Part shown: positions 28,455-37,669 of the stretch, in pieces
How the letters are laid out: each line of letters begins with the position of its first letter
Position numbering within the stretch: position 1 is the stretch's first letter
Assembly: GCF_024181405.1 (NCBI RefSeq)
Contig: NZ_CP051302.1
Span: 1,364,001-1,428,000, forward strand
Direction: 5' to 3'
Source: Treponema denticola
Lineage (GTDB): Bacteria > Spirochaetota > Spirochaetia > Treponematales > Treponemataceae
DNA length: 64,000 nt
Translations under genes and position numbers: made by a program
Notes under the pieces: model-generated
Seen by the model: the letters and a program-made list of their open reading frames with translations, nothing else
What the model was told of the DNA's origin: nothing
Databases searched by the model: none

Positions 28455-28518
28455 GATAAACATTTCGGCTTGAAATACAAGCCTACATGTTTATCTTCGA
28501 GTTTGCCCAAGGGCAAAC
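28455..28518 (+). repeat. Hairpin element B2 in the comM leader
   Basis: The outer stem is GATAAACAT/ATGTTTATC (28455-28463/28487-28495), with inner stem GGCTTG/CAAGCC (28467-28472/28478-28483). The next hairpin is GTTTGCC(CAAG)GGCAAAC at 28501-28518. The same order of elements with altered but still paired bases occurs at 8409-8471. Confidence 0.75.
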
Positions 28519-28571
28519 ATCGCAAATTTTTAGATGGTAAAAAAAATTATTATTGAAGACAGGAGTATATA

Positions 28572-30284
28572 ATGGAAATTTTAAGTTTTTCGTCATTTGG
28601 GTATGAAGGAGAATTGATTAAGGTTGAAGCAGATTTAAGGCGGGGCTTGCCGGTTATCGACATAGTGGGACTCCCGGGTTCTGCGGTAAAGGAAGCAAGG
28701 GATAGGATGAGGGCAGCTATCAGGAATTCGGGGCTTGAATTTCCCGTAAGCAGGATACTGATAAATTTAAGCCCTGCCGATCAAAAAAAAGAAGGAAGCG
28801 GTTTTGATCTTCCTATTGCCATCGCCGTCCTAACGGCAAAAGAGGCGGAGAAAAATTCGGCAGAGGTTAAAACAAAAGCCCAAACTATAATTCCTCGAGA
28901 TGAAGGCAGGGCGGAAGAATCCGTGATGATAATGGGCGAGCTTGAGCTTTCAGGCAGGGTAAGACCTGTGCGCGGGCTAATAGGAGCTATCTCGGCAGCC
29001 CGTTCTCAGGGCATTAAATACTTTATAGTTCCAAAAGAAAACGAAGCCGAGGCCCTCATCGAAGACGGCATCAACGTATTCGGAGTATCCGATTTAATCG
29101 AAGCTCTGGAATTTTTCTACCAAATAGAAAACGGAAAACTTTACACAGAGCCAAAAGGCCGTAAAAAAGAAAACTTTTCCGATAAGGGAACCGCCCTCGA
29201 TAAGGAAGCAGCACACCTTTTTGTATGGAGCGATACGGAAGAAACGGAAAATTTCGATTTTCAAAAAAACTCAAAAAGCGGGCTCGGCTTGGTAAAAGGC
29301 TTTGAAGATATCCGAGGACAGGACGGCCTTATACGGGCTTTAGAAATAGCGGCAGCAGGCGGCCATAACCTGATATCCTACGGACCTCCCGGGTGCGGAA
29401 AAACCCTTTCTTTAAGCCGCTTCCACCTACTCCTCCCAGACATGGACGAAAAAACGGCAATGGAAACAACCCGCATTTACAGCATCGCAGGCCTTTTGCC
29501 TCAATCGAGCCCCCGTCTTTTAAAAAGACCGCCCTTTAGAATGCCATCTCAAAATGCAAGCATGGAAGGCATAATAGGAGGAGCCGGAAAATGTATGCCG
29601 GGCGAAGTTTCCCTCGCTCACGGGGGCGTTCTTTTTTTGGATGAAGCGGCTCAATTTAAGGCAAGCGTTTTGCAAAGTCTCCGTGCTCCTTTAGAAACGG
29701 GGAGCGTAACCTTGAGCCGTGCCGGAAGAAGCAGCACCTTCCCTGCCCGCTTTCAGCTTCTACTTGCGATTAACCCATGCCCCTGCGGGAACTTCGGGAG
29801 CCCCGGAAAAGTCTGCACCTGTCTCCCCTATGAAATCGAAAAATATTGGAAAAAACTTACGGCCCCCCTCTTGGACAGAATCGATATAAGGGTTCCGGTA
29901 ATGCCGCCCAAGCCTGAAAACATTTTGGCGGAGGCAAAATATTCTACCCAAACGATGAGAGAAAAAATAAAAAACGCAAGGCTCATTCAATGGGAAAGAT
30001 TAAAATTTACAAATAAGGAGAAAAAAGTGCAAAACATAATTTATGAAAACGCAAAACTTTCACCCCAAGAAACGGCTGAAGTTTGCAAAATGAGTGGCGA
30101 GGCGGAAAGATTTTTTTCCGTAATTGTTGACTCAAAAAAACTTTCGGGAAGAGGAAGCCACGCCCTCTTAAAAATATCCCGCACAATCGCCGACATAGAG
30201 TCAAGCGAAAATATTTCCTTAGCCCATATCGAAGAAGCGGCAGCCTTGAGGCAGTGGATAAAGTATCTTCCGGATTTTTTATAG
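28572..30284 (+). CDS. comM: ComM/YifB-family Mg-chelatase-like AAA+ ATPase
   Basis: This 570-residue protein has a Lon-like S16 N-domain (FGYEGELIKVEADLRRGLP, SPADQKKEGSGFDLPIAIA), the magnesium-chelatase AAA+ core with Walker A GPPGCGKT near 274-281 and HGGVLFLDEAAQF as Walker B, and a C-terminal helical domain. ComM is a hexameric helicase that drives branch migration during integration of transforming DNA in Vibrio; the role in a treponeme is inference. GGAG precedes the ATG, and the leader carries a hairpin element shared with the Rpn remnant. Residues 180-235 form a charged insertion between domains. Confidence 0.92.
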   Translation: MEILSFSSFGYEGELIKVEADLRRGLPVIDIVGLPGSAVKEARDRMRAAIRNSGLEFPVSRILINLSPADQKKEGSGFDLPIAIAVLTAKEAEKNSAEVKTKAQTIIPRDEGRAEESVMIMGELELSGRVRPVRGLIGAISAARSQGIKYFIVPKENEAEALIEDGINVFGVSDLIEALEFFYQIENGKLYTEPKGRKKENFSDKGTALDKEAAHLFVWSDTEETENFDFQKNSKSGLGLVKGFEDIRGQDGLIRALEIAAAGGHNLISYGPPGCGKTLSLSRFHLLLPDMDEKTAMETTRIYSIAGLLPQSSPRLLKRPPFRMPSQNASMEGIIGGAGKCMPGEVSLAHGGVLFLDEAAQFKASVLQSLRAPLETGSVTLSRAGRSSTFPARFQLLLAINPCPCGNFGSPGKVCTCLPYEIEKYWKKLTAPLLDRIDIRVPVMPPKPENILAEAKYSTQTMREKIKNARLIQWERLKFTNKEKKVQNIIYENAKLSPQETAEVCKMSGEAERFFSVIVDSKKLSGRGSHALLKISRTIADIESSENISLAHIEEAAALRQWIKYLPDFL

Positions 30285-30392
30285 ACGGTTTTAGTTCCGG
30301 AATTTTTTTGATTTGTTACGTTTTTTTTGCACCCTTGAAGAAATACGCTGAATTTTTATATCGTAAAAAAAGTAAAAATTGTAAAAAAAGTA

Positions 30393-30421
30393 TTGACAAA
30401 GGGGAGCCTAGGTGCTAGATT
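30393..30421 (+). promoter_or_regulatory. Promoter of the Panacea toxin-antitoxin operon
   Basis: A consensus TTGACA (30393-30398) is followed after 17 bases by TAGATT (30416-30421), 20 bases before the antitoxin start. Confidence 0.7.
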
Positions 30422-30440
30422 AAAACTAAGGGGGTATTTT

Positions 30441-31001
30441 ATGAATATACATAAACTCATTGAAGTTGTAAATTATATGCTCAAAAAATATGAGTATCGG
30501 CTCAATTATACAAAACTTCTTAAAATGCTCTACCTCGCCGATCGTCAATCTTACTATGATATCGGTTCTCCCATTACTGGCGATACCTACGCAGCCTTAA
30601 AAGCGGGCCCTATATTATCAAATACATATAATCTTATCCGTAATAAAGGCAATCAAAACGACCAGAGCCTATGGAATAGCCGCTTTTTAAAAGACGGTTT
30701 CGATCTTGTTGCTTTAACAGATAAGATACCATGTAACACTTTATCCGACTACGAAAAAGAAGTTTTAGACGGTATCGACTCTAAATTTCATGATTACACC
30801 TTTACAGACCTTATCGACTATACTCATGCAAACTGCCCGGAATGGACTGATCCTAAAGATTCAGCCCTGCCGATAAGTATTGAATCTATCCTACAAGCCC
30901 TAGGCAAAAGCCCCGATGAGATCGCCTTTATTATTGAAGAGGAACAGTCTTTTGCTCAAGAAGAAGCCGCCCTTGCTCAACTATCCGAATTAAATGCCTA
31001 A
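30441..31001 (+). CDS. Panacea-domain (SocA/DUF4065-like) antitoxin
   Basis: The ATG at 30441 after GGGGG gives 186 residues; an upstream in-frame start at 30393 would overlap the -35 box. The family pattern is clear: IHKLIEVVNYMLKKYEYRLNYTKL at the start, LLKMLYLADR and later SDYEKEVLDGI and FTDLIDYTHANCPEW. Panacea domains neutralise many unrelated toxins, possibly with chaperone help as in SocAB. The partner overlaps the stop by eight bases, so the two are translated together. Confidence 0.87.
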   Translation: MNIHKLIEVVNYMLKKYEYRLNYTKLLKMLYLADRQSYYDIGSPITGDTYAALKAGPILSNTYNLIRNKGNQNDQSLWNSRFLKDGFDLVALTDKIPCNTLSDYEKEVLDGIDSKFHDYTFTDLIDYTHANCPEWTDPKDSALPISIESILQALGKSPDEIAFIIEEEQSFAQEEAALAQLSELNA

Positions 31002-31374
31002 AAAAACAACCTTTTTAAGCAAACCTGAAAAATCTAAATCGGGCCAAGAATTTCGGCACTTGCGTATTATAGTCTCCGATTCCGATAAAAATAACGAGCA
31101 AATAGTAGCATCTGTTACCTCTTTAAAATTTGACAATCAGGATAAAAGCTGTATAATACACCCCGGCGAACATCCTTTTATAAAACATAAATCTATTGTA
31201 GACTTTAAACGTACAAAGATTATGTCTACAATAGATATTATAAACGGTATCAATAAAGGCTGGCTCATAAAAAAAGAGGATATATCCGATACGCTTCTAA
31301 AAAGAATACAAAGCGCCTTAAAGCAATCTAAATTTATATCTGCCGAGGTTAAATCTCTTTTTCCGTATCTGTAA
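30994..31374 (+). CDS. Predicted toxin partner of the Panacea antitoxin
   Basis: This 126-residue protein overlaps the antitoxin by eight bases. It is basic. The blocks RHLRIIVSDSDKNNEQIVASVTS, CIIHPGEHPFIKHKSIVDF and IIKK-type helix resemble small SH3-barrel proteins of the PemK/MazF type that partner DUF4065 genes. I infer an RNase-like toxin; no catalytic proof is visible. The position and size are typical of type II pairs. It could be an unrelated small partner, hence the moderate confidence in function, but the gene itself is well supported. Confidence 0.72.
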   Translation: MPKKTTFLSKPEKSKSGQEFRHLRIIVSDSDKNNEQIVASVTSLKFDNQDKSCIIHPGEHPFIKHKSIVDFKRTKIMSTIDIINGINKGWLIKKEDISDTLLKRIQSALKQSKFISAEVKSLFPYL

Positions 31375-31440
31375 CAATCCAAGTAATAAAGCAGATTTAC
31401 TGAGGTACTTATTATAAGCTTGTCAAGACTTTTCATACCC

Positions 31441-31470
31441 TTGCAGGAAACCTCTGAACTGTGATATAAT
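31441..31470 (+). promoter_or_regulatory. Promoter of the phosphoglucomutase-dnaQ unit
   Basis: TTGCAG (31441-31446) is followed by an 18-base spacer and a perfect TATAAT (31465-31470), with GGAGG just before the ATG at 31498. Confidence 0.6.
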
Positions 31471-31497
31471 TATAAAGTTATAAACGGAGGACTTTTT

Positions 31498-33261
31498 ATG
31501 GATAAAAATGAAATATTAAATAGAGCAAAAAAATATGTTTCCGAAGAAAAGGAAGTAAAATTCTCAGAAGAGGTTAAGGCTTTAATCGAAAAAAACGATG
31601 AAAAAGAATTATATGACCGCTTTTATAGGGATTTGGAATTCGGAACGGCAGGTTTAAGGGGAATCATAGGAGGCGGCACAAACCGCATGAATCCTTTAGT
31701 AATAAAAAATGCAACCCAAGGACTTGCGGATTATCTGATTGAAGCAAAGCCTGACAAGGCTAAGGCCGGTTCTTTAAGTGCCGTAATTGCCTACGACTCA
31801 AGACGCTTTTCGGATGTTTTTGCAAAAACGGCTGCTCTGATTTTTGCGGCAAACAATATCCGCTGTTACCTTTTTTCGAGCCTCAGGCCTACGCCGGAAC
31901 TTTCTTATGCCATAAGGGAACTCGGCTGCGATACGGGAATTGTAGTAACAGCCTCGCACAATCCTCCGGAATACAATGGCTACAAGGCCTACTGGTCGGA
32001 CGGAGCCCAGATTACCCCACCCCATGATTCGGGCATCATTAAAAAGGTAGGCGAGGTTTCTTCAATCAAAATGATGAGCGAAGAAGAAGCTCTTAAAAAC
32101 GGAAAGCTCGTAATAATCGATAAAGAAATCGATGAAAAATACTGGGCTATGCTTAAAAAGAAAATCAGCCGTCAAGAAATTATTAAAAATATGGCTTCCA
32201 AGGTAAAGATAGTTTACACTCCCCTTCACGGAACGGGAGCTATGCATGTAGAAAAGGTACTGGGAGAAATGGGCTTTAATGTTATAAGCGTTCCCGAACA
32301 GCGTGAACCTGACGGAAATTTCCCGACGGTAAGCTATCCCAATCCCGAAGACCCGAAAGCCTTAAAGATGGCCATGGATTTGGCTATAAAGGAAGGAGCC
32401 GATATTTTGATGGCCACCGATCCCGATGCCGACCGCTTTGCCTGTGCGGTAAAAAACGATGCAGGCGAAATGCAGCTTATAAGCGGCAACCAGATGGGAG
32501 CCCTCTTTGCGGATTATATCTGTCTTACATTAAAAGAACAAAATAAACTGCCTCAAAATGCCGCAATAGTACGCTCTATAGTAACCTCTCCCTTAAGCGA
32601 TTTGATTGCTGCCTCTTACAATGTGCAAAGCGAAGAATGTCTTACCGGCTTTAAGTGGATATGCGGCGTTGCCGAAAGGATGGTAAGCACGGGCTCTCAC
32701 TCCTATCTTTACGGTTATGAAGAAAGCTTCGGCTACAACTTCGGAACCGAGGTAAGAGATAAGGACGGAATTGCCTCTTCTGCAATTTGTGCCGAGATGA
32801 CCCTCTATTGGAGAAGCAAAGGAAAGAGCCTTTTAGACAGGCTAAACGAAATCTTTTCTAAATTTGCCTTTTACGGAGAAAAGACCATCAACATGGTATA
32901 CCCGGGAGCAGAAGGCTTAAAGATTATGCAGGACATGATGGTAAGAGTTCGGGAAAGAAATTTAAGCGAAATTGCCGGCGTGAAGGTAAAAACCATTAGG
33001 GACATTCAAGAAAGCACGGAATATTCTCCTTTAGAGCCGACAAAAAAAACTACAGTTACTCTGCCTAAAAGCAATGTTCTTCAATATTATTTGGAAGACG
33101 GCTCCATAATATGCATAAGGCCCAGCGGTACCGAACCCAAGATAAAGATCTACATAATCCATTCCGAAAAGGTTGTTTCATCGGTTGAAGAAGCTAAAAA
33201 ACAATCGGATAAAAAGATTGCCGAATTCGAAAAAGAATTTAACGGGGTACTAAACACATAA
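31498..33261 (+). CDS. Phosphoglucomutase / phosphomannomutase
   Basis: This enzyme interconverts hexose 1- and 6-phosphates in the cytoplasm and would supply glucose 1-phosphate to the GlgC enzyme at 62325. The 587 residues show the phosphoserine loop VVTASHNPPEYNGYKAYW near 140, the metal site DPDADRFACAV near 303, the sugar loop GYEESFGYNFG near 410 and the phosphate loop RPSGTEPKIKIY near 540. The long form matches PgcA-type alpha-phosphoglucomutases. The stop overlaps the next ATG by one base. Confidence 0.93.
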   Translation: MDKNEILNRAKKYVSEEKEVKFSEEVKALIEKNDEKELYDRFYRDLEFGTAGLRGIIGGGTNRMNPLVIKNATQGLADYLIEAKPDKAKAGSLSAVIAYDSRRFSDVFAKTAALIFAANNIRCYLFSSLRPTPELSYAIRELGCDTGIVVTASHNPPEYNGYKAYWSDGAQITPPHDSGIIKKVGEVSSIKMMSEEEALKNGKLVIIDKEIDEKYWAMLKKKISRQEIIKNMASKVKIVYTPLHGTGAMHVEKVLGEMGFNVISVPEQREPDGNFPTVSYPNPEDPKALKMAMDLAIKEGADILMATDPDADRFACAVKNDAGEMQLISGNQMGALFADYICLTLKEQNKLPQNAAIVRSIVTSPLSDLIAASYNVQSEECLTGFKWICGVAERMVSTGSHSYLYGYEESFGYNFGTEVRDKDGIASSAICAEMTLYWRSKGKSLLDRLNEIFSKFAFYGEKTINMVYPGAEGLKIMQDMMVRVRERNLSEIAGVKVKTIRDIQESTEYSPLEPTKKTTVTLPKSNVLQYYLEDGSIICIRPSGTEPKIKIYIIHSEKVVSSVEEAKKQSDKKIAEFEKEFNGVLNT

Positions 33262-33914
33262 TGAGCTCTTACGATTGGATCAGTGCCGTCTATGATAAAG
33301 CGGTTTTTACGGCCTTCGATACCGAAACAACGGGCACGGAGGCCAAGGCAGAAAGAGTCGTCGAAATCGGCTGCGTAAAATTCGACATTCGCGGAGTTAT
33401 CGCCCGCTACAATGTTTTGATTGACCCTGAAAAACCCATGCCTCCCGAAGCGGGCAAGGTAAATCAGATAACCGATGAGATGCTTGCAGGCCAGCCTAAA
33501 TTCGCAGAAGTTTTGCCCGACTTTTTAGACTTTATCCGCAACACGGTTTTGGTTGCCCATAATGCAAGCTTCGATATAAACTTTATAAACTGCGAGCTTG
33601 AAAGGTGCGGCAAAACAAAGCTTACAAACAAGGTCTTTGACACCCTAACATTTGCACGCGAAACCCTGCCGGGCTTACAAAGCTACGCCCTGCAAAACCT
33701 TGCAACACAGTTCGGCGTTCAAGCCGTAAATGCCCACCGTGCCGAGGACGATGCCAGAGTCTGTATGGAATTCTTCAAAATAGCCGTAAGTCATTTCTTT
33801 GAAAAAAACAAGGATATGCTTGACTATTATAAAAAAGATGTCGATATTTCCGAATATTTGAGCACCAAGGACCCTGAAACTGACGGCGGAAAATTAGTTC
33901 AAAATTTATTTTAA
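33261..33914 (+). CDS. DnaQ-like 3'-5' exonuclease (PolC/epsilon type)
   Basis: This 217-residue DEDDh exonuclease shows ExoI FTAFDTETTGTE (D-x-E), ExoII VAHNASFDINFI and ExoIII HRAEDDARV with the catalytic histidine. It could serve as the proofreading epsilon subunit or as a stand-alone nuclease. It shares TAATG with the phosphoglucomutase stop, so the two are coupled without an obvious functional link. Confidence 0.9.
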   Translation: MSSYDWISAVYDKAVFTAFDTETTGTEAKAERVVEIGCVKFDIRGVIARYNVLIDPEKPMPPEAGKVNQITDEMLAGQPKFAEVLPDFLDFIRNTVLVAHNASFDINFINCELERCGKTKLTNKVFDTLTFARETLPGLQSYALQNLATQFGVQAVNAHRAEDDARVCMEFFKIAVSHFFEKNKDMLDYYKKDVDISEYLSTKDPETDGGKLVQNLF

Positions 33915-33942
33915 TTAAACTAAGAGGATGGTATGTGTATTT

Positions 33943-35688
33943 ATGATTAAAAACTTTTTTCGTCTTTACTTTAAGAGTTTGTCGGTTGTGTTTAAAGCCG
34001 ATAAGTTTCATTCCGTTTTGCTTTTGGCGGTAATTCCGCTTCAAGCACTTATGCCTTCGCTTCTTATTTATTCGGCAAACAAAATCATAAATGCCGTAGC
34101 GGAAAAAAACATAAATGGAGTTATCTTCATTTTAATTGTGTGGGCTGCCGCTTTTTTGTTATCAAATATTTTACAGCCCGTATATACCACCATACAAGGC
34201 TTTTTAACCGACAAACTTACACTGTATTTAAATACTTCGCTTATGAATAAATCGAGAGCAATATCGGAGCTTACGGTTTTTGAAGACAGCTCGTTTTACG
34301 ATGACATTGATATTTTATGCCAAGAGGCAAGCTGGCGCCCCGTAAACTTACTTGTTTTCGGTGCAAGCATAATAAGCTGTATCATAACGGCAGTTTCTAT
34401 GCTTGTTTTACTTGCCGATTTCAGTCCATTTATTTCACTTTTAATGTTTATCGCAATTATTCCTCAAAGCATTGTTTTTTATAGGATACAGAAAGAAGCC
34501 TTTGAAGTGTTAGTATCAAATACACCGGATTCAAGAAAGCTAAGTTATTACTCAAGTTCATTACTTTCAAAAGAGAATATAAAAGATGTACAGTTATACG
34601 GTCTCTATGATTTTTTCATCGATAAATACAAAGACACATTTAAAAGAATAAATAAGGGAATAAAGTTAAACCGTGTTAAAAAACTTGCAGCTTCCGTTTC
34701 ATTTTTAATTGTGAGTACGGCAATCAGCGTATTCGTCTTTAATACGATTATAAAAGGCACATTTTCCGGAGCTTTTTTAGTCGGAAGTATTTTAATTTTT
34801 TCGTCAAGTATCTTATATACAACGCAAAGCATTTCCCGTTTGGTAGAAGATTCAAGTTTATTGTATGACACGCTTTTATATATGCAAAAGTATTTTGATT
34901 TTATCAATTTACCGCCGAACTGCAAAGGGGAAAATAAAATAATTAATTCAAACTTTAATAAAATTATTTTTGATGATGTTTCATTTAAGTATCAATCGAA
35001 TGAAAATTTTGCTTTACAAAATATTTCTTTTTCAATTACTAATGGTGAAAAAATTGCAATCGTAGGTGAAAACGGAAGCGGTAAAACCACGATGATGAAA
35101 TTGCTTTGTAAATTCTATAAACCTTCTTCAGGTGCAATAAAATTTGATGAAACTTCAATTGAAGACTATGATGTTATTGAGTATAGAAAAATTATCGGTG
35201 CTGTTTTTCAAGACTACGCAAAGTTTGATTTAACGGTTCGTGAAAATACGGCTCTTTCCGATTTAAGAAAAATTACAGACGATGACGAAATTTTGCTTGC
35301 TTTAAAAAAATCCGGTTTTGATGAAACCGAAAATTTAGAACAGCTGTTAGGAACTCAATTTGAAGACGGGCGGGATTTATCGGGCGGTCAATGGCAAAAG
35401 CTTGCGATAGCCCGTGCGTTTTTCGGCAATTTTGAAATTCTTATTTTGGATGAACCGACTGCATCTCTTGACCCTCGCTCCGAATTTATCATTTATGAAA
35501 AGTTCTTGGAGCTGACAAAGGGTAAAACCGTTTTCTTTGTTACGCACCGTTTATCGACTGTAAAAAAAGCTAATAAAGTTTTAGTTTTGCAAAACGGTGA
35601 AATTGTAGGCTTTGACAGCCACGAAAATTTAATGCAAACCAACAAGTATTATGCCGAGCTTTATACTATGCAGGCAAGTGCATTTTGA
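33943..35688 (+). CDS. ABC exporter, fused membrane and ATP-binding half-transporter
   Basis: Starting at 33943 gives 581 residues; an ATG at 33928 sits directly on the AGAGG ribosome site and is less likely. Five or six transmembrane helices occupy 1-310. The nucleotide-binding domain carries Walker A VGENGSGKTTMMK near 380, signature DLSGGQWQKLAIAR near 485 and Walker B ILILDEPTASLDP near 505, followed by the switch histidine in VTHRLST. It probably works as a homodimer. The substrate is unknown and the neighbours give no hint. Confidence 0.9.
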   Translation: MIKNFFRLYFKSLSVVFKADKFHSVLLLAVIPLQALMPSLLIYSANKIINAVAEKNINGVIFILIVWAAAFLLSNILQPVYTTIQGFLTDKLTLYLNTSLMNKSRAISELTVFEDSSFYDDIDILCQEASWRPVNLLVFGASIISCIITAVSMLVLLADFSPFISLLMFIAIIPQSIVFYRIQKEAFEVLVSNTPDSRKLSYYSSSLLSKENIKDVQLYGLYDFFIDKYKDTFKRINKGIKLNRVKKLAASVSFLIVSTAISVFVFNTIIKGTFSGAFLVGSILIFSSSILYTTQSISRLVEDSSLLYDTLLYMQKYFDFINLPPNCKGENKIINSNFNKIIFDDVSFKYQSNENFALQNISFSITNGEKIAIVGENGSGKTTMMKLLCKFYKPSSGAIKFDETSIEDYDVIEYRKIIGAVFQDYAKFDLTVRENTALSDLRKITDDDEILLALKKSGFDETENLEQLLGTQFEDGRDLSGGQWQKLAIARAFFGNFEILILDEPTASLDPRSEFIIYEKFLELTKGKTVFFVTHRLSTVKKANKVLVLQNGEIVGFDSHENLMQTNKYYAELYTMQASAF

Positions 35689-35876
35689 AATTTTCTATAA
35701 TAAAAAAATATATAAAGACTTATGAAAAACTCGACGGGCATATACAAAAATCCAACAAGTTTTTTATATACGCCCTAAAATCAGTCGAGGCTTATAAATA
35801 TTTTATCAAAACAATAAGGCTTATTTTTTCTTTGCTTTTTTTACGAGCTTTTCAAATTCGCTTATCTGATCCGTAA
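35685..35876 (+). CDS. Doubtful small ORF after the ABC exporter
   Basis: A 63-codon frame begins at a TTG that overlaps the exporter stop. It reads basic and partly hydrophobic (FFIYALKSVEAYKYFIKTIRLIFSLLFL) and ends inside the convergent pepF gene. There is no ribosome site and no family I recognise. It could be a coupled small membrane peptide or only an open frame. Confidence 0.2.
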   Translation: MKFSIIKKYIKTYEKLDGHIQKSNKFFIYALKSVEAYKYFIKTIRLIFSLLFLRAFQIRLSDP

Positions 35877-37614
35877 AAATCTTTATGCCTTCTTTCCAGA
35901 AGTCCGGAGTTTCGATATTAAAGCCTGCACTCCTTGTTACCTTAACGGCATCCATCATACCGGTCTTTCTTAAAATATCCTCGTAAACAGAAGTAAACTT
36001 TTCTCCTTCCTTTTTATAGCGGTTATAAAGGCCGAGAGCAAAAAGCTGGCCGAAGGCATAGGGGAAGTTATAAAAGCCCAAGCCGGCAGAATAATAATGT
36101 CCCTTAACAAGCCACATATAGGGATGAAGCAAGTTAGAGTCAAGCCCGTTTCCATAGCTTTTCTTTTGAGCGTCAAGCATCAGACGGCAGCAGTCTTCAG
36201 CTGTAAGTTCATGCTTTTCCCTTTCTTCCATAAAGGAGCGTTCAAAATAAAAACGCGAAAGAATATCGATCAATACCTGACAACCGTCTTGAAGGTGAAT
36301 TTCCAATAGAGCAGTCTTTTGCTCTTCATTCATTTTTTTAATTTCACTTTCAAACAAAATGGTTTCTGCAAAAATAGAAGCTGTTTCGGCAAGGGTCATA
36401 GGATAGTTTTGATTTATTACGGGCATATCCTTTATAACATTAAAGTGGAAGGCGTGTCCCAACTCGTGTGCTAAGGTACTTACCGAAGAAAAAGAGCCGT
36501 CAAAGTTGCAAAGAACTCTGGGTTCCTTTGTTACGGGAAAATGAGTACAGTAGGCTCCGCCGACCTTGCCGTTGCGTACCTCACCGTCTATCCAGTTGGA
36601 GGCAAAGGCCTTTTTTGCAAAGTCTCCCATGTTCTTTGAAAATGAAGAAAAGTTTTCGATTACCAATGCCTTTGCTTCTTCCCAAGTATATGTCGGAAAT
36701 GATTTTGAAACCGGAGCAAAGAGGTCATAAAAGGGCAATTCCTTTTTGCCTAAGAGCATAGCCTTAGCCTTTAAATATTTTCTCCATGAAGGAAGAGAAT
36801 CTTTGATGGCGGAAATTAAGGAGTCAAGAGTTTTTTGAGTTATATTTGCCTGCTTTACAGATTTTTCGATTGTGCCGCCCTTCCAGTTACGCCTTTTATT
36901 TAAGGTGATAGAAGTTCCCTTTACGCCGTTTAAGGCTGCGGCAACGGGCTTTTCGATGGACTTGCAAAGCTCAAGTTCTTTTTTAAAAGCCTTTTCGCGG
37001 ACAGCCTCATCCTTATCATAGGCCATCGCTCTAAGCTGAACCAAGGTTTTTTCTTCCTTAGTTTTTTCATCCCAAATACATGAAGCTGTTGAAGTCATCG
37101 TGCTCTGTAATTTGCTCCAAGCCGAAGCACCGGAGCGGGCTAGATCGGCAGCCAAGGATTCCTCTTCTTCGCTCATCTGTTTTTTTTGCCAAAACAAGGT
37201 ATCTTCCAAATAGAAAGAAGCGTATCGTAAATCCTTGTCGTTTTTAATCAAGTCCTTTACCTCTTTGGAAACGGAAGCCAAGATATTGGAAAAGCGAACT
37301 CCAAGGGGCGTAAACGGAACAAGGATAGCCGATATAGAGTTAAGCTCAGACAAAGCTTCTTTATTTTCGGTATCGGTTGTATACACGGCCGAAGCATAGG
37401 CATAAAGAGTTTCGGATTCGGCATTAAACTCGTTTAAAATATCCAAAGCTTTTACCAGCCATTTTTTTAAGTCCTTATCCGAAAAAGCCTTTAAGTGTTT
37501 TTCAAACTTGGAAGTCAATGCAGGAATTCTCTTTTTTGATTCCGCATATTCTTTTGATTTAAAATCGGGATAAATATTTTTTAAATCCCATCTCGGTGCA
37601 GTTTTGTTTTGCAT
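35821..37614 (-). CDS. pepF: Oligoendopeptidase F (M3 family zinc metallopeptidase)
   Basis: This 597-residue cytoplasmic peptidase degrades oligopeptides, consistent with a peptide-fermenting organism. The M3B pattern is present: zinc motif LAHELGHAFHF near 385-395 with the distal glutamate in AETASIFAETILFE near 415, and the C-terminal MWLVKGHYYSAGLGFYNFPYAFGQLF. AGGAG precedes the ATG. Its 3' end runs against the exporter and the doubtful small ORF. Confidence 0.94.
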   Translation of the reverse strand: MQNKTAPRWDLKNIYPDFKSKEYAESKKRIPALTSKFEKHLKAFSDKDLKKWLVKALDILNEFNAESETLYAYASAVYTTDTENKEALSELNSISAILVPFTPLGVRFSNILASVSKEVKDLIKNDKDLRYASFYLEDTLFWQKKQMSEEEESLAADLARSGASAWSKLQSTMTSTASCIWDEKTKEEKTLVQLRAMAYDKDEAVREKAFKKELELCKSIEKPVAAALNGVKGTSITLNKRRNWKGGTIEKSVKQANITQKTLDSLISAIKDSLPSWRKYLKAKAMLLGKKELPFYDLFAPVSKSFPTYTWEEAKALVIENFSSFSKNMGDFAKKAFASNWIDGEVRNGKVGGAYCTHFPVTKEPRVLCNFDGSFSSVSTLAHELGHAFHFNVIKDMPVINQNYPMTLAETASIFAETILFESEIKKMNEEQKTALLEIHLQDGCQVLIDILSRFYFERSFMEEREKHELTAEDCCRLMLDAQKKSYGNGLDSNLLHPYMWLVKGHYYSAGLGFYNFPYAFGQLFALGLYNRYKKEGEKFTSVYEDILRKTGMMDAVKVTRSAGFNIETPDFWKEGIKIFTDQISEFEKLVKKAKKK

Positions 37615-37669
37615 TAGTATCTCCTTAAGTCAATCATAATTTTAGCGCTTAAAACTATTTATGTCAATA

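Noticed and set aside
35689-35820. YidD-like gene in the gap before pepF
   Set aside because: The small frame lacks the cysteines and the proline-containing motif of YidD; kept only as a doubtful ORF.
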